From contig JAFNZX010000157.1 of NCBI GenBank assembly GCA_017382615.1, forward strand, positions 1 through 9,434: a stretch of 9,434 nucleotides of DNA, in the 5' to 3' direction. The notes beneath the pieces were generated by a model. That model did not search any database. It saw only the letters and a program-made list of their open reading frames with translations, and was not told the DNA's origin. The number at the start of each line of letters is the position of its first letter. Positions within the stretch are counted from its first letter, which is position 1. Shown here piece after piece: positions 1 through 7,079 of this stretch. Source of the DNA: Clostridia bacterium. GTDB taxonomy: Bacteria > Bacillota > Clostridia > Oscillospirales > CAG-272. The position numbers and the translations under genes are program-made.

Positions 1-206
1 AAGCCGTCCCCTCGGGGGAAGGAAGGGGTCCCCGTAGCGCAGGCGTACGGGGAGGAAGGGGTCGACTATTCAACTCGGGAAACCGTCATTTTGTCAATTT
101 TGTATGCGATTTGTACGAAGCAAAACCTTCCAAATTTGATACGCTACCCCTTCCTCCCATAGCGGGTACGCTATGGGAACCCTCCTTCCCCCGGGGGGAC
201 GGCTTT
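1..206. repeat. MITE-like palindromic element with two inner hairpins
   Basis: The outer ends are inverted copies: 1-10 (aagccgtccc) pairs with 196-205 (gggacggctt), and complementarity continues imperfectly inward to about 62 and 144. Each arm holds its own hairpin: left 30-52 (ccccgta/tacgggg) and right 156-177 (cccatagcg, loop ggta, cgctatggg). The centre, about 63-143, is AT-richer and has no reading frame of note. A T5 run (204-208) follows the right end, so on the plus strand the element could also stop transcription. It encodes nothing and resembles the non-autonomous palindromic repeats of clostridial intergenic regions, but I cannot name a family. It starts at the window edge, so the left boundary is uncertain. 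Confidence 0.75.
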
Positions 207-208
207 TT

Positions 209-314
209 GGCGCGTATCAGCATCATTTGCTTTCCCATTACGGTGGCACTTTCTTAACTTAATGACACTGTGCCTACACCAAGGCAGCTCCTTTTTCATA
301 TCCTAAAGCAACCG
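209..314. other. Intergenic stretch with nothing recognisable
   Basis: This lies between the palindromic element and the hairpin after the TIR gene. I see no open frame with a ribosome-binding site, no RNA gene and no convincing promoter or repeat. With 1-206 it makes up a 360-base gene-free stretch. Confidence 0.5.
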
Positions 315-336
315 CCCCCGAGCATGCGCTCGGGGG
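315..336 (-). terminator. Hairpin downstream of the TIR-LRR gene
   Basis: A perfect 9-bp stem (cccccgagc 315-323 and gctcggggg 328-336) with a 4-nt loop begins 24 bases after the stop codon of the large gene. On the minus strand it is followed only by cggttgctttagg, so the U-tract is poor. It is probably the transcript end or a 3' stabilising hairpin; it may instead be a short palindromic repeat. Confidence 0.55.
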
Positions 337-360
337 TGAAACAATTGTTTAAAATTCACG

Positions 361-3300
361 TTATTCGAAAATTATGAAGTAGTCTGCGGTGTACTTGTCC
401 CAGTCAGTGCCCTTTTCCATGGCGTTCCACGCATCCTCTTGACCTGCATAAAAGATGAACCCCAATGCAGTACAGCCATAAAACGCTTTGTTTCCAAGGT
501 AAACGACGCCGGATCCGATATGCACCTCAGTCAGTGCCGTACAGCCCTGGAACGCCTCACTGCCAATGGTGGTCGGCTCCGTGCCCTCGCTTGCATCGCC
601 AATCGTGACCTTGGTCAAGGACGTGCAGTTCTCAAATACGCCGCAATTACTGCCGGTATAGTAACAATTTGCAATCGTCTTGACGTTTGCGGGAATATGC
701 AGCTCTGTCAGACTGATACAATTGTAGAATGCAGCACCGCCAATCTTGACCAAGCCGCTGCCAAAGGTGACCGATTGCAGCCCCTTGCAGTTAAAGAACG
801 CCATTGCACTTATCTCACTGACGCTGTCGGGAATGACCAGATTTTTGAGCATCGCGCAATCCTTAAATGCCGATGCGCCGATCCATTTCACCGATTCGCC
901 AAGCTTAAGCGTTTCAAGTGCCGCACACGATGCAAAGGCGTCATCACAAATCTCGCTTACAGCATCCCCTATGACCACCGTTTGCAATGCAGAGCAATAT
1001 TGGAACGCGCGTATTCCGATGCTGCCAACGGCATTTCCGATATATACCTCAGTCAGTGCCGTGCAGTTCTGGAACGCCTCACTGCCAATGGTGGTCAGCT
1101 CAGTCCCCATATTCGCGTCACCAATTGTGACCTTGGTCAAGGACGTGCAGTTCTCAAATACGCCGCAATTACTGCCGGTATAATGATAATTTGCAATCTT
1201 CTTGACGTTTGCGGGAATATGCAGCTCTGTCAGACTGATACAATTATAGAATGCAGCACCGCCAATCTCGGTCAAGCCGCTGCCAAAGGTGACCCATTGC
1301 AGCCCCTTGCAGTTAAAGAACGCCATTGTGTCTATCTCAGTCACGCTGTCGGGAATTGCCAGCTTCGAGAGATTGACGCAATCCCTAAATGCCGATGCGC
1401 CGATAGAACGAACGGCATTTCCGATATGCACCTCGGTCAGTGCCGCGCAGCCTCGGAATGCATCATGCTCAATACTGAGAACACTATCGGGGATAGACAC
1501 CTGCGTGATCTGTGTGCAATTCAGGAAGGCTTCCTTGGCAATACCCACGACAGGCAACCCATTGTACGAAGCAGGAATAACGATTTCTGTATCGGTACAT
1601 TCACCGATTCCAACCACTTCATAGCCCGAACCGTCTGCGATCAGATCATACGCCAATCCGTTTGAAGCAGGCGCATCAGGATCTTGCTCAGGATCGTTTT
1701 CCGCATAAATGAATTCAACGGAATGAATTGCGATCTGCGTTCCTGCAGGATTGTGCACTGCTACCCAAACGTGTCCGTTGTACGTAACGTCGGCAAGATC
1801 TACCTCAACCGTGCGAACGCCCGGACCGCTCCAACCGTACGGGGAGAATACCATATCTCCATACGCAAGCGCACCGTTGAAGTTGTCTTCTGTCTCTTTA
1901 CCGAACGAGGTGCGCTCACTCTTCAGACCGATTGCAAGACAAGATGCAGATGTAAATGCATCCGCAGTAACCTGCGTACCGTCGCAGGAATATCGGATGA
2001 TCACCTTACTGTAATTGGAAAGATCCAGATTTCCGACGTAAACGGTATTTCCATATCCCAACAGGCAAACCGGATAATAAATGCCCGCTGCCTCATAGCT
2101 CGACATATAATTGTTCTTGTTTTGCAGCTTATCCATATCTACAACGTAGGAATCGGAGCCATCGGGCACTACCGGGTCTTCCCACATGGAGGGATCATAC
2201 TCAACCCCAGGCTTTTCGGGATTGAACGGAACGTTTTCATATCCCAGCTGTGCGTCATATGCTTCTGCAGCCTCGACCGACCCGAACGACGCAATATACG
2301 CTACGTCGATCATTCTGTCAGTGCCGTCGGTAAAGCAATCAAATCGCATATAGCCCAATACGTAGGAGCTCACTACCGACGAGACCTCAGCCAGATCCAC
2401 AACCATCAAATGCCATTCGCCGTCTGTGATATAGTCCAGAATGACACTGTCGCAGTTTCCTGTCCAACCCTGCCCCGAGCCCACAAACAGCTCGCCCTGA
2501 ACAGGATCGTCTTCCGTGCCCTGCTCGGCAGTGCGGTACTTGATCACGATATATCGGTTTGCCTGTACCCAGGATTGTGTGGGGATCACTGCAAAATACA
2601 TATCCACGCCGGAGCCCAGAACAGAAACGTATTTTCCATCCGCACGAAGTTCAGCGGCTGCTATGTGATTTGTCACACTCATGCCGGCGGGATCAGTCGC
2701 CAAATCATGCAGCGCACTTGCATCAAACAGCAAATTCATGCCTTCATCAGCAGGAGGCTGCGGCAGAGGGATATCCTCGGGATCGGTGATTGCAGCATTG
2801 TAATGCACCGTATAATCACTTGTGAAGCAGGTGTTGCCCAAATATACTTCCTGCCACTGCGCCTCGGTACCCGTGTAATAAACGTCGGTCAGGTTCCCGG
2901 AGCCGAAGAATACCCAGTCCCCGATCTCCTGCATGCTCGAGGAGACGGTAATGCTTTGCAAGCTGTCACAGTAAGCAAACACGTCCGCCTCAATAAACGT
3001 AATGCTTTCGGGGAAGGTCACGTGCACGATGTAATCCAACTTCCAGAACGCTCGCGCCATAATACCGGTAACCGGCAAGCCCAGATACGTAGAGGGGATC
3101 ACGATCACACTCTCTGTACAATAGCCTGCATCCCATACCGAATAGGATTGCTTGTCAAGGTTCAGCATGAAGGACAATCCCATATGCGTCACCTTTTCAG
3201 GCAGCGTATCATCCGCGGGAATACTTTCGTAGCCCAACGCAGCATCGTACGCCAGGGCTGCGTCAGCGGAAGCAAAGGAGGCAATATATCCAATATCCAT

Positions 3301-6300
3301 TACGGTAGGATCTGTGCGATCAAAGCAATCAAATCTCAAAAAGGACAAGATATAATTTCCATCTGCATCCTGCGGAACGTCATACGCGGCAAGATCAATG
3401 ATCGCCAAATGCCACTCGCCGTCAGGGATGTACTCACAAGGCATCATATCCGCCCCTACAACAAACAGCTCTGCTTCAGTTTCGGATGCAATACGGTATT
3501 TGATTGCAATGTATCTTCCCGCCTTGACGTAAGAGCTGCCGGGAATGACTTCAAAATGAGATGCTCCGCCGGGACCGCTGACCGTCAAATACTTACCGTC
3601 CGCTCTGAGCTCTGCGCCGTCTATCAATCTTGCGCGATTAGAGCCCGCACTTGTGTACAGCTGCTTCGCATTCAAAACAAAGCGCGGTATATCATCGGTC
3701 ATTTCCGGACAGGTATTGGTTTTTTCCATAACGAACGAGGTGACAATTTCCTCCTTGCCGTCAGGATATTTCGCATACAGTGAAATCGTATGCACACCCT
3801 GCAGGTCCCCGATCGGAATGGTGATGTCCATGCGCTGGGCATCGGTGGAGCCATAATGCATAGCCGCAGAAAGCACCGCATCCTCGGGTTCCACAGTGAA
3901 TTCCTCGCGGTAAACCGGAGCTGCACTGTCAATTGCGTATCCAAAGATGCACGAATCGGCATCAACGAAGCCACACCATCCGGACGCAAACAACGTATCA
4001 ACCATTATGTCGCTTACGTAAAGCCTGTAATCCCAATCCTGCCAGTGCAAAAGCGGGAATGCGCGCTCAATTAAAATGCCGTTCGCATTCTGATTCAACT
4101 GGTCAAAATTATGGAACTTGATTCGCTCTACCATGTCTCCCTGGTAAGGAGGCGTAATGGACGGATCAAGGTAATGACAATCCTCACACTTACCGCCGCT
4201 CATATTGTGCGCTTTGGCTACCGTAGCGTTACATACCTTGCATACACCGCTGTGCTTATCCGGTGTGATTTCCGTCCAGCTGCTGACGGTATGTCCTTGT
4301 GCGGGAATGTGCTGCTGCGCCTTGATCACCGTGTTACAAACGCTGCAATGCTTACCCTCAGTCAAGCCGGAAGCCGTGCAGGTCGCATCAACTGCTGCAT
4401 CGGTCACGGGCGTATGTCCCGTGGCGTCTATGACGGTCTGTGCCACCAATACGGTGTTACAAACCTTACAATGCGTGCCCTGCGTCAAGCCCGTCTTGGT
4501 ACAAGTGGGCGCAACTGCCGCATCAATCACGGATGCGTGTCCGTTTGCCTGCAGAACCGTTTGCGGGATCAGCGTTTCCTGACATACCGAGCAATGCGTG
4601 CCCTCGGTCAAGCCGGACTGGGTACAGGTGGGCTGAACGGCTTGGTCAAGCACCTCCGTGTGCCCAAGCGCATCGATGACTTGCTGTGCGACCAAAACCT
4701 CCTCGCATACCGAGCAATGCGTGCCGTTGCTCATACCGGATTGCGTGCAGGTTGCCGCAAAGCCTTGGTCGGTCACCTCGGTGTGTCCGAGTGCTGCAAT
4801 CGTCGTCTGTACTGTCAAAACCTCTTGACATACCGAGCAGTGCTTTCCCTCTGTCTTGCCGTCCGCAACACAAGTGGGTGCAACCGCTTCGTCAATCACC
4901 TCGGTGTGCCCATTGGCGGGAATGCTTTGCTGCGCCACCAGAATCTCTTTGCAGCCGCCGCACTGCTGTCCCTCGGTCAAGCCGGGCTTGGTGCAGGTGG
5001 GGGCAACTGCCTCCAGCGTGATTTTATCCCATGCATCATGGCTGTGCGCAAGCTCTGCCACGGGCGTGGTTTCGTAAGCATTACAATTTTTACAATCGCG
5101 ACGGTTTTCACCCTTCTGGCTCTCGGTGGGCTTGATGGTTTGGTACCAATCACCGTAGCTGTGTCCCTTTGCCGCCACACTTGTCTGTGCAACAAGCACC
5201 GCACCGCACTCGGAGCAATGCTTGCCCTCCGTCTTACCCAACTGCGTGCAGGTGGGTGCAACTGCCTGATCCACAACTACAACGTGCACGTGCGGTTGCG
5301 TGGTTTCCTCACCGGGCTGGTCGGTAGTTTCTTCACCGGGCTCGTCGGTGGAATCTTCACCGGGCTCGTCGGTAGTTTCCTCACCGGGCTCGTCGGTAGT
5401 TTCCTCACCGGGCTCGTCGGTAGTTTCCTCACCGGGCTCGTCGGTAGTTTCCTCACCGGGTTCGTCGGTGGAATCCTGACCGGGCTCGTCGGTGGAATCC
5501 TCACCGGGTTCGTCGGTGGTATCCTCACCGGGCTCGTCGGTGGTTTCCTCACCGGGCTCGTCGGTGGTTTCTCCACCGGGCTCGTCGGTGGAATCCTCAC
5601 CGGGCTCGTCCGTGCTCTCCTCGGTCGAGTCCTCACCGCCCGAAAACAGCATATCAAACAGCCGATCCACCGCAGGAATCTTCTCCCGCAATTTGGGAGA
5701 AAACGCAACTGCGCCAGAAATCGTACCAAGAACCAACAATGCAGCCAACAGCAGCGCAATCAACGCCACCTTGCCGTTTCGTTTGCGAGGCTCTGCCATG
5801 CGTTGGGGCACGGGCTTGGGCGCAGGCGTGGTCACGGGCTTTTGCGCTGCTGCCTTGCGTGTCCTTGTCGGAGTCACCACGCCCTGACGCGCATCCCCGT
5901 GTAACGCACCGATAATGTCCCTTACCAAAAGGTCCGTATTGGTGTATTCAAAGCCCGTAATGCACTGCTTTTCATTAATATCCATCCACCAAGCAGCCTT
6001 TTCATCCGGGATATCATCCTCATTGATGCGATCCATCAATACCACGAATACAGGCTTGTGGTACAGTCTTGTCGCGATCTTATACTCCTTTTGCACGTAG
6101 GAATTTTTCTTTTGCAAAATCCCTGCAGTAAAAAACAGCACGATCGCCTGCGCATTATGGATTCTTTCGGTAATCACGGTTTCCCAATCCGTGCCGTAAT
6201 CAATGCCATGGTCGTACCACAGATCCACGCCTGCAGACGCCATTCTTTGCGTTATGGCTCCAACGCGATCGGCATCCTCATTATTATAGCTGATGAAATA

Positions 6301-6345
6301 ATATTCGGGATTGGTCGTCGGTTGAAATCCAAGATAAGACGACAT
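361..6345 (-). CDS. TIR-domain single-pass membrane protein with repeat-rich LRR ectodomain
   Basis: A 1994-residue type II membrane protein. Residues 13-145 form a TIR domain: YYFISY opens strand A, DLWYDHGIDYGTDW (41-54) is the typical BB-region pattern, and E87 in SYVQKEY sits where TIR NADases carry their catalytic Glu. A basic Pro-rich linker (151-191) precedes one transmembrane helix (about 192-214), so by the positive-inside rule TIR is cytosolic. Outside follow: 13 acidic octapeptides (245-348), Cys/His repeats (357-726), an unnamed beta module (738-876), two related beta-sandwich modules (884-1041, 1204-1371) around a short LRR segment (1056-1183), a third beta module (1399-1547) and a BspA-type LRR array (1561-1994). 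There is no cleavable signal peptide or C-terminal LPXTG. The start has AGAAGGGGG (6365-6357) 11 nt upstream and its own promoter. Function is inferred: a surface sensor or adhesin signalling through TIR. Domain calls are firm; ligand and output are unknown. Confidence 0.93.
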   Translation of the reverse strand: MSSYLGFQPTTNPEYYFISYNNEDADRVGAITQRMASAGVDLWYDHGIDYGTDWETVITERIHNAQAIVLFFTAGILQKKNSYVQKEYKIATRLYHKPVFVVLMDRINEDDIPDEKAAWWMDINEKQCITGFEYTNTDLLVRDIIGALHGDARQGVVTPTRTRKAAAQKPVTTPAPKPVPQRMAEPRKRNGKVALIALLLAALLVLGTISGAVAFSPKLREKIPAVDRLFDMLFSGGEDSTEESTDEPGEDSTDEPGGETTDEPGEETTDEPGEDTTDEPGEDSTDEPGQDSTDEPGEETTDEPGEETTDEPGEETTDEPGEETTDEPGEDSTDEPGEETTDQPGEETTQPHVHVVVVDQAVAPTCTQLGKTEGKHCSECGAVLVAQTSVAAKGHSYGDWYQTIKPTESQKGENRRDCKNCNAYETTPVAELAHSHDAWDKITLEAVAPTCTKPGLTEGQQCGGCKEILVAQQSIPANGHTEVIDEAVAPTCVADGKTEGKHCSVCQEVLTVQTTIAALGHTEVTDQGFAATCTQSGMSNGTHCSVCEEVLVAQQVIDALGHTEVLDQAVQPTCTQSGLTEGTHCSVCQETLIPQTVLQANGHASVIDAAVAPTCTKTGLTQGTHCKVCNTVLVAQTVIDATGHTPVTDAAVDATCTASGLTEGKHCSVCNTVIKAQQHIPAQGHTVSSWTEITPDKHSGVCKVCNATVAKAHNMSGGKCEDCHYLDPSITPPYQGDMVERIKFHNFDQLNQNANGILIERAFPLLHWQDWDYRLYVSDIMVDTLFASGWCGFVDADSCIFGYAIDSAAPVYREEFTVEPEDAVLSAAMHYGSTDAQRMDITIPIGDLQGVHTISLYAKYPDGKEEIVTSFVMEKTNTCPEMTDDIPRFVLNAKQLYTSAGSNRARLIDGAELRADGKYLTVSGPGGASHFEVIPGSSYVKAGRYIAIKYRIASETEAELFVVGADMMPCEYIPDGEWHLAIIDLAAYDVPQDADGNYILSFLRFDCFDRTDPTVMDIGYIASFASADAALAYDAALGYESIPADDTLPEKVTHMGLSFMLNLDKQSYSVWDAGYCTESVIVIPSTYLGLPVTGIMARAFWKLDYIVHVTFPESITFIEADVFAYCDSLQSITVSSSMQEIGDWVFFGSGNLTDVYYTGTEAQWQEVYLGNTCFTSDYTVHYNAAITDPEDIPLPQPPADEGMNLLFDASALHDLATDPAGMSVTNHIAAAELRADGKYVSVLGSGVDMYFAVIPTQSWVQANRYIVIKYRTAEQGTEDDPVQGELFVGSGQGWTGNCDSVILDYITDGEWHLMVVDLAEVSSVVSSYVLGYMRFDCFTDGTDRMIDVAYIASFGSVEAAEAYDAQLGYENVPFNPEKPGVEYDPSMWEDPVVPDGSDSYVVDMDKLQNKNNYMSSYEAAGIYYPVCLLGYGNTVYVGNLDLSNYSKVIIRYSCDGTQVTADAFTSASCLAIGLKSERTSFGKETEDNFNGALAYGDMVFSPYGWSGPGVRTVEVDLADVTYNGHVWVAVHNPAGTQIAIHSVEFIYAENDPEQDPDAPASNGLAYDLIADGSGYEVVGIGECTDTEIVIPASYNGLPVVGIAKEAFLNCTQITQVSIPDSVLSIEHDAFRGCAALTEVHIGNAVRSIGASAFRDCVNLSKLAIPDSVTEIDTMAFFNCKGLQWVTFGSGLTEIGGAAFYNCISLTELHIPANVKKIANYHYTGSNCGVFENCTSLTKVTIGDANMGTELTTIGSEAFQNCTALTEVYIGNAVGSIGIRAFQYCSALQTVVIGDAVSEICDDAFASCAALETLKLGESVKWIGASAFKDCAMLKNLVIPDSVSEISAMAFFNCKGLQSVTFGSGLVKIGGAAFYNCISLTELHIPANVKTIANCYYTGSNCGVFENCTSLTKVTIGDASEGTEPTTIGSEAFQGCTALTEVHIGSGVVYLGNKAFYGCTALGFIFYAGQEDAWNAMEKGTDWDKYTADYFIIFE
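524..891 (-). repeat. LRR-coding duplication, copy 2 (C-terminal)
   Basis: This block matches 1046-1413 at a constant offset of 522 bp (174 codons). The offset holds without gaps over the block, with exact runs such as 605-660 (56 nt) and 678-723 (46 nt). It encodes BspA-type LRR units including the shared segments GGAAFYNCISLTELHIPANV and YTGSNCGVFENCTSLTKVTI. Confidence 0.9.
1046..1413 (-). repeat. LRR-coding duplication, copy 1
   Basis: Partner of 524-891 at 522-bp offset; it lies within residues about 1645-1767. Differences cluster at a few sites (for example NYHY against NCYY, and ANMGTEL against ASEGTEP), while the flanking hydrophobic LRR framework is conserved. The long exact nucleotide runs point to a recent duplication or gene conversion rather than only protein-level constraint. 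Confidence 0.9.
2233..2736 (-). repeat. Beta-sandwich-like module, second copy
   Basis: Codes for residues 1204-1371. It aligns with 884-1041 through AELRADGKY, the RYI-IKYR strand, DGEWHL, RFDCF, YIASF and AYDA-LGYE. The pattern of alternating strands with a conserved GEWH segment resembles carbohydrate-binding-type jelly rolls, but I cannot assign a named family. The two copies have diverged, so this duplication is older than the LRR one. Confidence 0.75.
3223..3696 (-). repeat. Beta-sandwich-like module, first copy
   Basis: Codes for residues 884-1041, the partner of 2233-2736. A short BspA-type LRR segment (residues 1056-1183, containing STYLGLPVTGIMARAFW and ITFIEADVFAYCDSL) separates the copies. 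Confidence 0.75.
4168..5277 (-). repeat. Array of 41-residue Cys/His repeats (123-nt period)
   Basis: Codes for residues about 357-726. Seven canonical units share the pattern A-[PA]-T-C, G-L/K-T-E-G, HCSVC and a closing GH. Their first cysteines are C366, C451, C492, C533, C574, C615 and C656; the last six are exactly 41 residues apart. One divergent unit (399-440) sits after the first, and shortened CxxC units end the array at 702-724. Three Cys and one His per unit suggest small metal-binding or disulfide modules, as seen in exported clostridial repeat proteins. The binding chemistry is inference. Confidence 0.9.
5302..5613 (-). repeat. 13 tandem 24-nt units coding the acidic TDEPGE(E/D)(T/S) stalk
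   Basis: The tract is 312 nt, exactly 13 units of 24 nt, in frame, coding residues 245-348. Most units differ at only a few positions, and four successive units (5365-5460) are identical at every base. It follows the membrane helix, so it should be an extended, negatively charged extracellular spacer. The unit length keeps the frame whatever the copy number. Confidence 0.95.
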
Positions 6346-6391
6346 AAATCGTTCAGCCCCCTTCTAAAACGTATACAATCAATTAACTTCT

Positions 6392-6420
6392 ATTGTATCA
6401 TAAAAAAACGCAAATTGCAA
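6392..6420 (-). promoter_or_regulatory. Sigma-A-type promoter of the TIR-LRR gene
   Basis: Read on the minus strand, TTGCAA (6420-6415) and TACAAT (6397-6392) are separated by exactly 17 bases, close to the consensus. The start would fall around 6385, giving a leader of about 40 nt before the ribosome-binding site and ATG. With the terminator at 6473-6496 it makes the TIR-LRR gene an independent transcription unit. Confidence 0.7.
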
Positions 6421-6472
6421 GTGATTTCAGGGCTTTTTTGTCAAAAAGCAGGGCGAGCACACACAAAACGAA

Positions 6473-6496
6473 CAGGGCGGATGAATCTCCGCCCTG
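6473..6496 (-). terminator. Rho-independent terminator after the DUF4830 gene
   Basis: A perfect 9-bp GC-rich stem (cagggcgga 6473-6481, tccgccctg 6488-6496) with a 6-nt loop lies 8 bases after the stop codon. On the minus strand it is followed by the T-rich ttcgttttgtgtg. Confidence 0.8.
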
Positions 6497-6504
6497 CAAG
6501 CATA

Positions 6505-7008
6505 TCACTTTTTTTCAAAGCCCTGCACAAAGCCTCCCGTGATCTCGGCTGAGCAAACGTCCCCGCCAACCACCTTTTTGCGCCAGACCAGCACATTGGC
6601 AAGCACCTCGCCCTCGTAGCCCTCAAAGTTGGTAATTTTGAAGGTGTAGCGCGTCAGTGTCTTGCCCTTATAGCGCGTAAGATCCAGCCCCTGCGCCAGC
6701 TGCAGCTGGTTATACCCTGCATAGATCTTATCAAATTCGGCAGGCACACTCACCTCCTTGACCTCAATTGCCTTGCCCTCAACCTGCCAGCCGAATTGCG
6801 CCAAGAAATTGACTACGTCTTCTTGTGATTTGATCTTGTCGTACTTGATGCTCACACTCTCGCTGCCAACTTGCACCGCAGGCTTGTCGGCGTTCCCTGC
6901 CGTGACGTAGGTCGGCACAAACGCCACCATTGCAATGATGCCCACCAGCGCAATACATACCACGCCAAGGATGCGCACCGTGCTTGCCTTAAACGAATAT
7001 ACAAACAT
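6505..7008 (-). CDS. Membrane-anchored DUF4830 domain protein
   Basis: A 167-residue protein of unknown function. An N-terminal hydrophobic helix (about 12-33) follows the basic stretch K7/R12 and would anchor it in the membrane, with the rest outside. Residues about 60-165 match what I know of the DUF4830 family of Firmicutes: VVNFLAQFGWQVE (65-77), VPAEFDKIYAGYNQLQ (88-103), DLTRYKGKTLTRYTFKI (109-125) and the closing VVGGDVCSAE (146-155). GGAGGGG ends 6 nt before the ATG, which supports this start. It is 71 nt downstream of the SEDS gene with no clear terminator between, so the two are probably co-transcribed and its role may be linked to the envelope. No biochemical function is known to me for this family. 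Confidence 0.82.
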   Translation of the reverse strand: MFVYSFKASTVRILGVVCIALVGIIAMVAFVPTYVTAGNADKPAVQVGSESVSIKYDKIKSQEDVVNFLAQFGWQVEGKAIEVKEVSVPAEFDKIYAGYNQLQLAQGLDLTRYKGKTLTRYTFKITNFEGYEGEVLANVLVWRKKVVGGDVCSAEITGGFVQGFEKK

Positions 7009-7079
7009 AAAATTCCCCTCCGGACAAAAGATTTTTCAATGCATCTTATGCGGGAGAGGAATTTTTTATGTGACTTGAT

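Noticed and set aside
361..700. Possible C-terminal LPXTG sorting signal on the large protein
   Set aside because: The C-terminus ends ...DWDKYTADYFIIFE with no LPXTG-type motif, hydrophobic helix or basic tail; anchoring must come from the N-terminal membrane helix.
1684..3783. 699-codon and neighbouring 408-codon (439-1665) plus-strand open frames
   Set aside because: They lie wholly antisense to clear, conserved beta modules and LRR coding sequence on the minus strand and show no domain of their own; codon bias of the real gene explains them.
4168..5613. Regular repeats resembling a CRISPR array
   Set aside because: The 24-nt units have no spacers, and the 123-nt units are in-frame protein repeats with conserved Cys/His codons; no cas genes are present.
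4111..5904. 597-codon open frame on the plus strand antisense to the TIR gene
   Set aside because: It is the shadow of the repeat tracts: units of 24 and 123 nt keep any stop-free antisense frame open. No convincing ribosome-binding site, and the product is low-complexity with no recognisable fold.
7009..7079. Separate promoter or terminator between the SEDS and DUF4830 genes
   Set aside because: I find only an AT-only palindrome (attcaaa/tttgaat) over the SEDS stop codon and no well-spaced -35/-10 pair, so co-transcription is the simpler reading.
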